Assembly (NCBI RefSeq): GCF_027925245.1 | Contig: NZ_BSDP01000001.1 | Coordinates: forward strand, 1,798,001-1,862,000 | Source: Agromyces rhizosphaerae | Lineage (GTDB): Bacteria > Actinomycetota > Actinomycetes > Actinomycetales > Microbacteriaceae | Reading direction: 5' to 3' | Length of the DNA stretch: 64,000 bases | Part shown: in pieces, positions 17,275-25,873 of the stretch | Layout: each line of letters begins with the position of its first letter | Numbering within the stretch: position 1 is the first letter of the stretch | Made by a program: the position numbers and the translations under genes | Notes under the pieces: generated by a model | Told to the model about the DNA's origin: nothing | The model's input: the letters and a program-made list of their open reading frames with translations, nothing else | The model's database searches: none

Positions 17275-18288
17275 ATGGTCCGAGCGGCGCGCCTCACCGC
17301 GCACGGCCTCGAGGCGCTGAGGGTCGAGGACGTGGCCTCGCCCGAGCCCGGTCCGGGCGAGGTGCTCGTCGCCGTCGAGACCGTGGGCGTCAACCAACTC
17401 GACCTGAACCTCATCGCGGGCGTGGGCCCGGGCGCGGCCGTGCGTCTGCCGCGCACGCTGGGGCTCGACCCCGCCGGCACGATCGTCGCCGTCGGCGACG
17501 GTGTCGACTCGTCGCGGGTCGGCGAGCGGGTCGTCGTGAAGCCCAACGTGCCGTGCGGCGCGTGCTCGTGGTGCGCTCGCGGTCGTGAGGCCGACTGCCT
17601 GGCGCAGACGGTGATCGGCGGCCAGCGGGACGGCGGCGCCGCCGAGCTCGTCGCCGTGCCCCACCGCAACGCCGTCGACCGGCGGGACCTCGACGCCGCC
17701 GTCGCCTCCGCGGCCGTGCACAGCGTGCCGATCGTGCTGAACGCGCTCGAGACGGCCGGTGTCGCCGCGGGCGAGCGGGTGCTCGTCACGGGCGCGGGCG
17801 GCACGCTGGGGCAGGCGGCGGTGCAGCTCGCGCGCCACCTGGGCGCCGAGGTGGTCGCCGCGTCGCGGCAGCCGCTCGACCTCGGCGCCGACGTCACGAC
17901 CGTGCGGGCGCCGTCGCCCGCCGAGCTCGCGACGGAGCTCGCACGCGCGGTGCCCGACGGCGTCGACGTCGCCCTCGACGTGAGCGGCCACGCCGGCATG
18001 CTGGCCGCGGGCGTCGGGGCGCTCCGCTGGGGCGGCCGGGCCGTCTTCTGCTCCGCCTCGGTCGAGACGTCGCTCGAGCTCGACGCCCGCGCCTTCTACC
18101 TCCGGCGCCTCCGACTCATCGGGGTCGCGAGCGCCGATCACGCCCAGGTGCGCCGCGGCATCGACCTCGTCGCCGACGGTGTCGTGCGGCCCGCGATCGC
18201 ACGCCGCTATCCACTCGACCGCATCGCCGACGCGTACCGCGAGTTCGGCGAGCACCGCACGGGGAAGGTGATCGTCGATGTCGCCTGA
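17275..18288 (+). CDS. Zinc-type medium-chain alcohol dehydrogenase / quinone-oxidoreductase-like
   Basis: A 337-residue MDR-family protein. A GroES-like domain carries the four-cysteine structural zinc loop CGACSWCARGREADC, followed by the Rossmann motif GAGGTLGQA. The usual catalytic-zinc Cys is replaced in the VNQLDLN segment, so it may act zinc-free on enones or quinones rather than as a classical alcohol dehydrogenase. GAGGAGGCGAG precedes the ATG. It heads an operon of overlapping genes ending with the ring-cleavage dioxygenase, behind a GGAT-N5-ATCC site. Confidence 0.85.
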   Translation: MVRAARLTAHGLEALRVEDVASPEPGPGEVLVAVETVGVNQLDLNLIAGVGPGAAVRLPRTLGLDPAGTIVAVGDGVDSSRVGERVVVKPNVPCGACSWCARGREADCLAQTVIGGQRDGGAAELVAVPHRNAVDRRDLDAAVASAAVHSVPIVLNALETAGVAAGERVLVTGAGGTLGQAAVQLARHLGAEVVAASRQPLDLGADVTTVRAPSPAELATELARAVPDGVDVALDVSGHAGMLAAGVGALRWGGRAVFCSASVETSLELDARAFYLRRLRLIGVASADHAQVRRGIDLVADGVVRPAIARRYPLDRIADAYREFGEHRTGKVIVDVA

Positions 18289-18943
18289 GCGAACCGCCGC
18301 ACGCGGTGGGCAGGGGGCGGATGCCGCCTCGAACCCCTCCGCCGAGTCCCCGGCGCCCATCGTCGACCGCCAGGCGCTGCGCGCCTCGATGCACCGCTCG
18401 TCGGCCCGCCTCTGGAAGGACGCCGAGGCGGGCGTCGTGCGTCCCTGGGTGTCGGCCTCGCTCGAGCGCGACGTCACGGCCGTCTCTCGATTCACGCAGT
18501 ACGGCACCGACGTCGAGTTCCGCGCCGACGAGGCGCCCGACCGCGGGGGCGCGGGCTCCGCGCCGAGTCCCATGCGGTACCTGCTGAGCGGCATCGCGTT
18601 CTGCGTGCTCGGCTGGGCGGCCAAGACCTGGTCGTCGCGCGACGTGGCGGTGCTGCGCCTCGACCTCGACGTGCGCACCCTGCTCGACACGCGCGGCGAG
18701 CTCGGCGTGGGCGATGCCCCGCCGCATCCGCAGTGGTTCGTGCTCGATGTGCGCGTCGAGGATACGGCGACGGATGCCGCGGCGGTGGGCATGCTCCGCG
18801 AGGCGGTGGCGCGATGCCCCATCAGCGCGCTCATGTCGCGCGCGGTGCCAGTGCACCTCATGCTGGAGCACAACGGACGCAGCGTGCTCGACGAGCGCCC
18901 CGCCGAGCTGCGCACCGAACACGAACAGGAGCAGACCCGATGA
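18278..18943 (+). CDS. OsmC/Ohr-family-like protein
   Basis: A 221-residue protein. Its middle has the OsmC pattern: SPMRYLLSGIAFCVLG with a Cys at the start of the long helix, and a second Cys later in VARCPISALM. These two cysteines are the peroxidatic pair in OsmC/Ohr enzymes. The first 60 residues are an extra, poorly conserved segment. It overlaps the dehydrogenase by 11 nt and the CoA-transferase by ATGA, so it belongs to the catabolic operon and may protect against reactive aromatic intermediates (inference) or have a distinct catalytic task. Confidence 0.7.
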   Translation: MSPERTAARGGQGADAASNPSAESPAPIVDRQALRASMHRSSARLWKDAEAGVVRPWVSASLERDVTAVSRFTQYGTDVEFRADEAPDRGGAGSAPSPMRYLLSGIAFCVLGWAAKTWSSRDVAVLRLDLDVRTLLDTRGELGVGDAPPHPQWFVLDVRVEDTATDAAAVGMLREAVARCPISALMSRAVPVHLMLEHNGRSVLDERPAELRTEHEQEQTR

Positions 18944-20115
18944 CCGACCACTCCCTGCCGGCCGATGGCGCCCGGGGGCCGCTCGCCGGCGTGCGCGTGA
19001 TCGAACTGGGCCAGTACATCTCGGGCCCGTACGCGGCGAAGCTGCTGGCCGACCTGGGCGCCGACGTGATCAAGGTGGAGTCGCCCGACGGCGACCCGAT
19101 GCGCAGGTGGGAGGGCAGCGGCACGTACAGCCCGCAGTTCGCCGCCTACAACCGCGGCAAGCGCGGGGTCGTGCTCGACCTGAAGGACCCGGAGGGCCTG
19201 GAGCGTCTGCTCGAACTCGCCGAGGGCGCCGACGTGCTGATCGAGAACTTCCGCCCTGGGGTCGCCGAGCGCCTCGGCTTCGGCCCCGGGGTGCTGCGCG
19301 CCCGCAACCCGCGGCTCATCTCGTGCGCCATCACGGGCTTCGGCCCCGAGGGCCCCTACGCGAAGCGCCCCGCCTACGACACGGTGATCTCGGCGGTCGG
19401 CGGCATGTACAGCCAGGTCGTGCCCGACAGCGTGCTGCGGCCGCTCGGGCCGGCGTTCTCCGACCTGCTGTCGGGCATGTCGGCCGCGCAGGCCGTGCTC
19501 GCCGCGCTCCACGCCCGCGAGGCGCGCGGCGAGGGCGAGCACCTCGAGGTGTCCATGGTCGGCTCGCTCATCGACTTCGTGACCGAGGCCGCGTCGACCT
19601 ATCTCGAGACCGGGCAGGTCGCCGCGCCCGACTCGCGGCCCCGGCGCGCGCAGGCCTACGCGTGCGTGGGCTCCGACGGCAAGGCGTTCGTGATCCACAT
19701 GTCGGTGCCCGAGAAGTTCTGGACCGGCCTGCTCGAGGTGCTCGAACGCCCCGACCTCGCCGACGATCCGCGCTTCGCGACGCGCGAGGGACGCGTGCGC
19801 AACTACGACGAGCTCGACGTCGAACTGAAGGCCATCACCGCGACCGAGCCCCGCGAGCACTGGATGCAGCGGCTCGCCGCGCACGACATCCCGCACGGCC
19901 CGCTGAACACCGTGGCCGACCTGTTCGACGACCCGCAGGTCGCCGTGATGGGCCTGGTCGAGGAGATCGCGAGCCCGGCCGGTGGCACCGTCCGCGTGCC
20001 CGCGCCGAGCACGCGGTTCCACCGCAGCGGCCGGCCCGAGCTGCGCGCCGCGCCGCTGCTCGGCGCCGACACCGACGCCCTCACCCGGCCGCGCACCGAA
20101 GGAGCCCGCGCATGA
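18940..20115 (+). CDS. Class III CoA-transferase (CaiB/BaiF family)
   Basis: A 391-residue enzyme with the family opening LAGVRVIELGQYISGPYAAKLLADLGADVIKVE, RGKRGVVLDLK, and the catalytic-Asp region RPAYDTVIS. It should move CoA from one organic acid to another in the cytoplasm. In this operon it would activate an acid released from the ring-cleavage route. ATG overlaps the OsmC-like stop, and its own stop overlaps the next gene. Confidence 0.92.
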   Translation: MTDHSLPADGARGPLAGVRVIELGQYISGPYAAKLLADLGADVIKVESPDGDPMRRWEGSGTYSPQFAAYNRGKRGVVLDLKDPEGLERLLELAEGADVLIENFRPGVAERLGFGPGVLRARNPRLISCAITGFGPEGPYAKRPAYDTVISAVGGMYSQVVPDSVLRPLGPAFSDLLSGMSAAQAVLAALHAREARGEGEHLEVSMVGSLIDFVTEAASTYLETGQVAAPDSRPRRAQAYACVGSDGKAFVIHMSVPEKFWTGLLEVLERPDLADDPRFATREGRVRNYDELDVELKAITATEPREHWMQRLAAHDIPHGPLNTVADLFDDPQVAVMGLVEEIASPAGGTVRVPAPSTRFHRSGRPELRAAPLLGADTDALTRPRTEGARA

Positions 20116-20975
20116 GCATCCCCGACGACCTCGTCGCCATCGACGCGCACACCCACCCGCAGACCGAGGAGTTCCTCGCCGCCATGGGGTCGCGACACAC
20201 GCAGATGGCGAAGCACTTCGGCCGCGAGCGGCCCGTGGTCTCGTTCGCCGAGCAGGCCGACCAGTACCGCGACCGGCGCATGATGGCGGTCATCGTGAAC
20301 TCCGACTCGGAGACGACCTCCGGCATCCCCGGCGCGCCGAACGACCTGCTCGGCCGGGCGCAGGCCGACCACCCCGACGTCTTCCTCGCCTTCGCCGGCA
20401 TCGACCCGTGGAAAGGCGAAGCCGCGATCGCCGAGATCCGCCGCATGCACGCCGAGTACGGCATCAGGGGCGTCGGCGAGCTGAACCCGGCACGCCAGAA
20501 GTTCCTGCCGAACGACCGTCGGTTCTTCCCGATCTGGGAGACCTGCGCCGAGCTCGGGCTCGTGGTCATGTTCCATTCCGGCTTCCCGGGTGCGGGCGCG
20601 GGCACGCCCGGCGGCGGTGGGTACCGTCTCGAGAACGCCAGGCCCGTGCCCTACATCGACGACGTCGCCGCCGAGTTCCCCGAACTCAAGATCATCAGCG
20701 CGCACCCCGCGTGGCCGTGGCACCTCGAGAACCTCGCGATGGTCTGGCACAAGTCGAACGTCTACCTCGACCTCTCCGGCTGGGCGCCGAAGTACCTGCC
20801 CCCGGAGGTCGTGCGCTACGCGGACTCGCTCATCACCGACCGGGTGCTGTTCGGGTCGGACTGGCCGGTCATGACGGCCGACCGCTGGATGCGCGAGTTC
20901 GACGACCTCGGACTCAAGGAGACGTCCAGGCAGAAGATCCTGCTGGACAACGCCCGGACCCTGTTCGGGCTCTGA
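20112..20975 (+). CDS. Amidohydrolase-2 family metal-dependent hydrolase/decarboxylase
   Basis: A 287-residue TIM-barrel. Metal ligands are visible as DAHTH (about 11-15), a lone His in ISAHPAWPW and the Asp in LFGSDWP. The family includes decarboxylases such as ACMSD and gamma-resorcylate decarboxylase, and hydrolases/hydratases acting after meta-cleavage (oxalomesaconate hydratase). Next to a LigAB-type dioxygenase, a role on the ring-cleavage substrate or product is likely, but decarboxylase and hydrolase cannot be separated from sequence alone. Confidence 0.85.
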   Translation: MSIPDDLVAIDAHTHPQTEEFLAAMGSRHTQMAKHFGRERPVVSFAEQADQYRDRRMMAVIVNSDSETTSGIPGAPNDLLGRAQADHPDVFLAFAGIDPWKGEAAIAEIRRMHAEYGIRGVGELNPARQKFLPNDRRFFPIWETCAELGLVVMFHSGFPGAGAGTPGGGGYRLENARPVPYIDDVAAEFPELKIISAHPAWPWHLENLAMVWHKSNVYLDLSGWAPKYLPPEVVRYADSLITDRVLFGSDWPVMTADRWMREFDDLGLKETSRQKILLDNARTLFGL

Positions 20976-21068
20976 CCGGGTGCCGCGCCGGGGGTTCCGT
21001 CCACCGCCGGTCGCGGCATCCGATCGCCCTCGACCCCCCGCACTCGACCCCGACGGAAGGCGGCACGC

Positions 21069-21911
21069 ATGGCCGAACTCGTGATGGCGGCGGCGACGCC
21101 GCACAACCCGCTGCTCTGGCGAGCGATGCGCGACCCGATGCCCGACGACCTCGCCGCGGTCGCGGGCAACTTCGCGCGCATACGCGAGACCATGCGCGAG
21201 CTCGAGGTGGACGTGCTCGTCGTCGTCGGCACCGACCACATCCGCCAGTTCTTCTTCGACCACGCCCCCGCGTTCGTCGTCGGCAAGGCCGCGCAGTACC
21301 ACGGCACCTACGAGAACGAGGTGCGCACCTTCGGCATGGAGTACGTCGAGCTGACGGGGCATCCGGAGCTCGCCGAACGCATCGCCGGCCGCGAGCTGCT
21401 GCCCGAGGCGATCGACTTCGCCGTGAGCCACGAGTGGCGCCTCGACCACGGCTTCGTGATCCCGCTGCAGTACCTGCGGCCCGAGCTCGACCTGCCGATC
21501 GTGCCGATCCACACCAACGCGACCCTGCCGCCGCTGCCCTCGCCGCGCCGGTTCGCGGTGCTCGGCGAGCACCTGCGCGAGACGATCGCCGCCTGGGAGT
21601 CCGACGCGCGCGTCGCGCTCATCACCTCGGGCCACATGGCGACCGACGTCGGCGGCCCGAGGCAGTTCGCCGGCTCGCCCGACCCCGCGTTCGACGCCGA
21701 CGCGGTCGCCTGGATGCGCGACGGCGACCTCGAGGGCGCGGTGAACGGATGCCGCTTCGATCGCGTCATGGCCGCGGGCAACGTGACCTACCAATACGTG
21801 AACGTGATCACGGCGCTCGCCGCGATGGGCGGCCGGCCCGCCGACCTCGCGGAGGCGACCGAGTCGCGCTTCGCGTCCAGCCCGTTCTTCATGTGGAGGA
21901 AGCCGGCATGA
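21069..21911 (+). CDS. Extradiol ring-cleavage dioxygenase, LigB-type catalytic subunit
   Basis: A 280-residue class III extradiol dioxygenase subunit. ATPHNPLL supplies the first metal His (residue 12), VVVGTDH the second, and SHEWRLDHGFVIPL the conserved His-rich middle stretch. It should use Fe(II) to open a catecholic or hydroxylated heterocyclic ring. GGAAGGCGG precedes the ATG after a 93-nt gap from the amidohydrolase. It overlaps the small subunit gene. The true aromatic substrate is not known. Confidence 0.88.
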   Translation: MAELVMAAATPHNPLLWRAMRDPMPDDLAAVAGNFARIRETMRELEVDVLVVVGTDHIRQFFFDHAPAFVVGKAAQYHGTYENEVRTFGMEYVELTGHPELAERIAGRELLPEAIDFAVSHEWRLDHGFVIPLQYLRPELDLPIVPIHTNATLPPLPSPRRFAVLGEHLRETIAAWESDARVALITSGHMATDVGGPRQFAGSPDPAFDADAVAWMRDGDLEGAVNGCRFDRVMAAGNVTYQYVNVITALAAMGGRPADLAEATESRFASSPFFMWRKPA

Positions 21912-22255
21912 CGAAGTACATGATCGACAAGTTCATGCGTGCGGTCGAGATGAGCGACGACGCGGTCTCGCGCTACGTCGCCGACCCGGCCGGCTTCGTC
22001 GACGCCTGGCTCTCCGGCGGCGGCACGCCGGACCTCCCGACCGACGACCGGGTGCTCACGCCCGAGGAACGCGAGGCGTTCGCCACGGTCGACCACGCCG
22101 CGCTCTACGCCCTCGGCGCCCACCCGTACCTGCTGTGGCACTTCATCGAGGCCGCGCACACCCATGAGTTCGGCGACGGCTTCGGCTGGCGCGACCTGGT
22201 CGAGCGGTATCGGGCGGACGTCGCGCCGCACGGGCACGTCGACTACATCCCCTGA
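21908..22255 (+). CDS. Extradiol dioxygenase, LigA-type small subunit
   Basis: A 115-residue all-helical protein matching the LigA fold of protocatechuate 4,5-dioxygenase alpha subunits: DKFMRAVEMSDD, LTPEEREAFATVDHAALYALGAHPYLLWHF. It caps the active site of the LigB-like subunit. It overlaps that gene by ATGA and ends the operon that began at 17275. Confidence 0.88.
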   Translation: MTKYMIDKFMRAVEMSDDAVSRYVADPAGFVDAWLSGGGTPDLPTDDRVLTPEEREAFATVDHAALYALGAHPYLLWHFIEAAHTHEFGDGFGWRDLVERYRADVAPHGHVDYIP

Positions 22256-22295
22256 CGTCCGCCGGGGGGCGGGGCGGCGAGCGGATGCCCCCGGG

Positions 22296-23294
22296 TCAGC
22301 CGGTCGCGATGTCGATGGCGTGACCGGCGATCGCGGCCGACGTGTCGACGTCGTGCATCCAGAGCGGCACGGCGGCTGCGCGGATGCCCGCCGAGACGAG
22401 CGACGACGTACTCGCGGCATCCGCCTCGTCGACCAGCCACGCGTCGAGCAGCCCGGCGTGCGAGCTCGCGCCGTAGTGGCGCGCGACCGCAGCGGCATCC
22501 GTCGCCACCCCGATCGCCGTGAGGCACGCATCGGCCATGCCGCGCACGACCGAGCCCGCGATGATCGGCGAGACGCCGACGACGGGGGCGGATGCGGCGG
22601 TGATCGCGTCGCGCACGCCCGGCACGCCGAGGATCGGGCCGATCGAGACGACCGGGTTCGAGGGGGCGAGCATGATGAGGTCGGCGTCCGCGAGGGTGTC
22701 GAGCACGCCCGGGGCGGGGCGCGAGACCTCGATGTCGAGCTGGCGGAACGACCGCGCGCGCATCGTCGCGCGGTGGCGGGTCCACCACTCCTGGAAGTGC
22801 ATCTCACGGCTGCCGGTCGGCGCCTCGGGGTCGTCGACGAGCACCTGGGTGTCGATCTCGTGGTCGGTGACCGGGTGCAGGCGCGCACCGAGCGTCCAGC
22901 GCTGCTGGAGTCGCTCGGCGACCTGCGTGGGCGTCCTCCCGTCGCGCAGCCACGAGGTGCGGGCGATGTGCGTGCCGAGGTCGAGGTCGCCGAGGGTGAA
23001 CCACGGCCAGCCGACGCCCCACGCGGCGAGCTCGTCGCTCACCCGCTCGGTCTCGCCGGCACGGCCCCAGCCACGGACCTCGTCGTTCACGCCCGCGAGG
23101 GCGTAGAGCAGCGAGTCGAAGTCGGGCATCAGGCGCAGCCCCGCGAGCCAGAGGTCGTCGGCCGTGTTGACGATCACGTCGATCTCGGCGGTCGTGCCGC
23201 CCTCCCCGTCGGGCCAGCGGCGGATGCACTCCTCGCGCAGCCCGCGCGTGAACCGCGCGCCCCCGACACCGCCCGCGAGCACCACGATCCGCAT
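22296..23294 (-). CDS. cofD: 2-phospho-L-lactate transferase (F420-0 synthesis)
   Basis: A 332-residue CofD/FbiA enzyme. It joins a phospho-lactate/enolpyruvate donor to the deazaflavin Fo, giving (dehydro)F420-0, the committed F420 step. The start MRIVVLAGGVGGARF with GGVGG at 8-12, VNTADDLWLAGLRLMPDFD, and the late APSNPVVSIGPIL motif are diagnostic. It starts with ATG 23294, and TAGGCT lies 6 nt upstream, indicating a leaderless mRNA. Its usual partner CofE/FbiB is not in the window. It is convergent with the dioxygenase operon. Confidence 0.95.
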   Translation of the reverse strand: MRIVVLAGGVGGARFTRGLREECIRRWPDGEGGTTAEIDVIVNTADDLWLAGLRLMPDFDSLLYALAGVNDEVRGWGRAGETERVSDELAAWGVGWPWFTLGDLDLGTHIARTSWLRDGRTPTQVAERLQQRWTLGARLHPVTDHEIDTQVLVDDPEAPTGSREMHFQEWWTRHRATMRARSFRQLDIEVSRPAPGVLDTLADADLIMLAPSNPVVSIGPILGVPGVRDAITAASAPVVGVSPIIAGSVVRGMADACLTAIGVATDAAAVARHYGASSHAGLLDAWLVDEADAASTSSLVSAGIRAAAVPLWMHDVDTSAAIAGHAIDIATG

Positions 23295-23300
23295 TCGACC

Positions 23301-23306
23301 AGCCTA
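23301..23306 (-). promoter_or_regulatory. cofD -10 box (TAGGCT)
   Basis: TAGGCT ends 6 nt before the cofD ATG. No ribosome site intervenes, so the gene is probably leaderless. Confidence 0.55.
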
Positions 23307-23355
23307 CGTCCGCGCGCGGCGCGATCGCGCCGCGCGCCCACACCGCGCGATCGCG

Positions 23356-23420
23356 TTGCGGCCAGCCTGCGTCGCCCGGGCCAGCCGTGCAGGGCTGGCC
23401 GCCACGGCGTGGACTGGCCG
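23356..23420. repeat. Composite palindromic repeat, element A copy 2
   Basis: TGCGGCCAGCC at the left and GGACTGGCCG at the right enclose GGCCAGCC-GTGCAG-GGCTGGCC, the same inner hairpin as copy 1. It lies behind the cofD promoter. Element B follows from 23443. Confidence 0.75.
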
Positions 23421-23442
23421 AACGGAGTTGTGGAGTCGAGTC

Positions 23443-23503
23443 GGCACGCTCGAGTCGTTCGGGCACGTCGAGTTCGACGTGCCGGTGGGAGTTCGACGTG
23501 CCG
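23443..23503. repeat. Composite palindromic repeat, element B copy 1
   Basis: About 60 nt starting GGCACGCTCGA. It contains GGCACGTCGA and TTCGACGTGCC, which form an inverted repeat, then a further GTTCGACGTGCCG. Close copies lie at 55086 and 55257, each directly after element A. Confidence 0.7.
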
Positions 23504-23536
23504 AGTCCGGGGAGGCGGGCGGGGCGGATGCGGGGG

Positions 23537-23890
23537 TCAGCGCGTCCCGCGCACGCCGGCGAAGTAGCGCGAGATCGCGATGCCGGCGGCCCATGCGCTC
23601 GCGAGCGTCACGACCGTGTCGGCGTTCGCGCCGAAGCGGAACCGCCCGACCCCGAACAGGAGCGCGGCGCCGCCGATCGCGTTCGCGCCGCTCCATACGA
23701 CGTTCGTCTCGGGCGACGACTCGCCTACCCCGGGCGGGCGCCCGAACGGGCTCTGGAATCGCTTGCCCGACAGCCCGTGCACCCCGTGCGGCACCGCGTT
23801 CACGAGCAGCGCGGCGCCGGCGGCATGCGCGAGCAGGTGCCCGACCGGCGTGCGGCCGGTGGTGCGGTGCGAGCGTGCGGGCTTCGGCAT
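23537..23890 (-). CDS. Small membrane protein of unknown function
   Basis: A 117-residue protein with about three hydrophobic segments: LAHAAGAALLVNAVPHG, an alanine/glycine-rich middle and a C-terminal segment before YFAGVRGTR. The stretch HGVHGLSGKRFQSPFGRPPG recalls uncharacterised actinobacterial inner-membrane proteins. No catalytic motif is visible. It starts at ATG 23890 and lies alone between two copies of the palindromic repeat, so its neighbours give no functional hint. Confidence 0.65.
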   Translation of the reverse strand: MPKPARSHRTTGRTPVGHLLAHAAGAALLVNAVPHGVHGLSGKRFQSPFGRPPGVGESSPETNVVWSGANAIGGAALLFGVGRFRFGANADTVVTLASAWAAGIAISRYFAGVRGTR

Positions 23891-23985
23891 CGGCGTCCCT
23901 CCGGTCGGCGTCGCGGCGAACGTAGCACGCCGTGCGCGTGCGCCGGCTGATGGTCTCCACCGATCAACTCGCGCGTCAGGCGCGG

Positions 23986-24050
23986 TTGCGGCCAGTCTGC
24001 GTCGTGGCGGCCAGCCGTGCATGGCTGGCCGCCACGATGGGGACTGGCCG
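23986..24050. repeat. Composite palindromic repeat, element A copy 3
   Basis: TGCGGCCAGTC and GGACTGGCCG enclose GGCCAGCC and GGCTGGCC with a GTGCAT loop. The element ends 30 nt from the stop of the MocR gene and could act as its terminator. Confidence 0.75.
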
Positions 24051-24079
24051 TCGCGGAGCTGCGGGCGGTTGGACGCGGG

Positions 24080-25660
24080 TCAGTAGCCGCCGGCGGCGTG
24101 GTGGTGGGCCGCGGTCGCGAGCGCGTCGGCCACGTCGTCGATGCCCTCGCGCACGACGCCGACGGTGACGCGCACGAAGTCGCGTGGGCGTCGCGAGGCC
24201 GGCCCGCCGGTCCGCGACGAAGGTCCGACGGCCCGCGCGGGCGAACCGGCGAGCGACCCGCCGGCCCCAGCGGCATCCGCCCCCGCCGCCAGGAACGGCG
24301 TGCCCGCCGCGACCCGGATGCCCCCGGCCGCGAGCTGCACGAGCGCCGATCGCTCGCTGAGCACCGGCACCCACAGGTTGATGCCGTCGGCCGGCGCGAC
24401 GTCGACCCCCCGCGCGCGAAGCGCGTCGCCGAGCGCGCGCTGGCGCGTGTAGTACTGCCGGCGCGCCTCGGCGACGGCATCGATCGAGGCACCGTCGGTG
24501 AGCAGGTCGAGGAGGATGCCCTGGAGCATCCGCGAGGTCCAGCCCGGGCCGATCATGCGGCGCGCGATCACGCGCTCGACGAGGTGGCGCGGCCCGCCGA
24601 GGGCGGCGATGCGCAGGTCGGGTCCGTGCGACTTCGAGAAGCTGCGCACGTGCACCACGCGCTCGGGCAGCCACGTGCCGAGCGTCACGTCGCCCTCGGT
24701 CGAGATGAGGCCCGAGTGGTCGTCCTCGACCACGAGCAGGTGGTCGGTATCGGGCGCGTTCCGGATGACCCCCGCCAGCGCCTCGGCCCGCTCGGGCGTC
24801 ATGGACGCGCCGGTCGGGTTCTGCGCGCGCGGTTGCAGCAGCACGGCGGCGGGGCGGCGCAGCAGGGCGGCCGCGAGCGACTCGGGCACCATGCCCGACG
24901 CGTCCATGCGCACCGGCACGGGCTCGGCGCCCAGCAGTTCGATCAGGTCGAGGAACGGCGGGAAGCCCGGATGCTCCACCACGACGCGATCGCCCAGGCG
25001 CACGACCTGCTCGAGCGTGCGGCTGATCGCGTCGAGCGCGCCGTCGACCACCATGATCGTCTCCGCCTGCGCGGGCCATGAGGACGCGAGCACCGCGGCG
25101 AGCTCCGGGATCACGGGCTCCTGCTGGTAGCTGCCGGTCTCGGCGCGGGCCGAGACGCGCGAGAGCGCGGGCCCGAGCGGCGGCAGCAGCAGCGGGTCGG
25201 GCGTGCCGCGCGAGAGGTCGAGGCGCACGGGGTCGTCGGGGGCGGCCATGCCGCGCATGCGCGGGGCCAGCCAGGTCGGCGCGGTATCCCGCACGAAACT
25301 GCCCGCGCGACCGCGCGACTCGATCAACCCCGCGCGGGCGAGCGCCTGCCACGACTGGCTGATCGTGGCGGGGCTCACCCCGAGCGCGGTGCCGAGCTCG
25401 CGCACGGTGGGCAGACGGATGCCGGGGGCCAGGTCGCCGTCGTTGATCAGGCGTGCGAGCACGGCAGCGATGGCCCGCGGGGAGCGATCGGGGAATTCGG
25501 GAGCGACGCTCAGCCCGGGGAACAGCGCGCCGAGGTCGGGCGCATCCGAAGCGGCATCCGTCACCGACGCACCCGCGCGAGAGCCGGACGACGCCGGCTC
25601 ACCGGCATCCGTCGCCCCTCGCACCGTCTCACCGCCCACACGAATACTCGACACGACCAT
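24080..25660 (-). CDS. MocR/PdxR-type GntR regulator with aminotransferase-like domain
   Basis: A 526-residue regulator. A GntR winged helix (LPTVRELGTALGVSPATISQSWQALARAGLI, about 100-130) is followed by a type I aminotransferase-like domain containing QPRAQNPTGASMT, VEDDHSG and SFSKSHGPDLR, whose Lys should hold pyridoxal phosphate. MocR proteins sense PLP or amino compounds. It diverges from the pyrimidine-type catabolic operon that contains an aminotransferase, so it is the likely local regulator. AGGAGG lies close to ATG 25660. The C-terminal 130 residues contain a low-complexity Gly/Ala insert. Confidence 0.87.
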   Translation of the reverse strand: MVVSSIRVGGETVRGATDAGEPASSGSRAGASVTDAASDAPDLGALFPGLSVAPEFPDRSPRAIAAVLARLINDGDLAPGIRLPTVRELGTALGVSPATISQSWQALARAGLIESRGRAGSFVRDTAPTWLAPRMRGMAAPDDPVRLDLSRGTPDPLLLPPLGPALSRVSARAETGSYQQEPVIPELAAVLASSWPAQAETIMVVDGALDAISRTLEQVVRLGDRVVVEHPGFPPFLDLIELLGAEPVPVRMDASGMVPESLAAALLRRPAAVLLQPRAQNPTGASMTPERAEALAGVIRNAPDTDHLLVVEDDHSGLISTEGDVTLGTWLPERVVHVRSFSKSHGPDLRIAALGGPRHLVERVIARRMIGPGWTSRMLQGILLDLLTDGASIDAVAEARRQYYTRQRALGDALRARGVDVAPADGINLWVPVLSERSALVQLAAGGIRVAAGTPFLAAGADAAGAGGSLAGSPARAVGPSSRTGGPASRRPRDFVRVTVGVVREGIDDVADALATAAHHHAAGGY

Positions 25661-25873
25661 TGCCTCCTGACGAAGAGAGGGACAGGATGATTAACCACAA
25701 CGTCACAGGGTGAAACACAAGAGAAATGTTCACGCCGAAGAATAACAGAACGGGCGCGGAGCCCGGGCAGACACGTTCCATCGGCATCACGACTCGGCGT
25801 TCCCCCAGCGCCCGGTAGGCCCATCACAGCCCACCGAGCGGCGGCAGCGACGCCGACCGACTCAGGAGGCAGC
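25661..25873. promoter_or_regulatory. Divergent promoter region of catabolic cluster 2
   Basis: This 213-nt gap contains an unusually AT-rich core (25681-25750). Two CACAA words lie there 22 nt apart, a direct-repeat style used by MocR regulators. GTCAC-N5-GAAAC in the same stretch resembles a GlnR box but has one base too few in the spacer. Which regulator acts is undecided. Confidence 0.4.

Noticed and set aside
17161-20022. 953-codon reverse frame over the dehydrogenase/CoA-transferase operon
   Set aside because: It has no ribosome site or domain, and it crosses five well-supported overlapping forward genes.
25697-25725. GlnR box before the pyrimidine operon
   Set aside because: GTCAC and GAAAC halves are present, but the spacer is 5 nt rather than the usual 6 and there is no second clear pair. 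It is kept only as a remark in the promoter entry.
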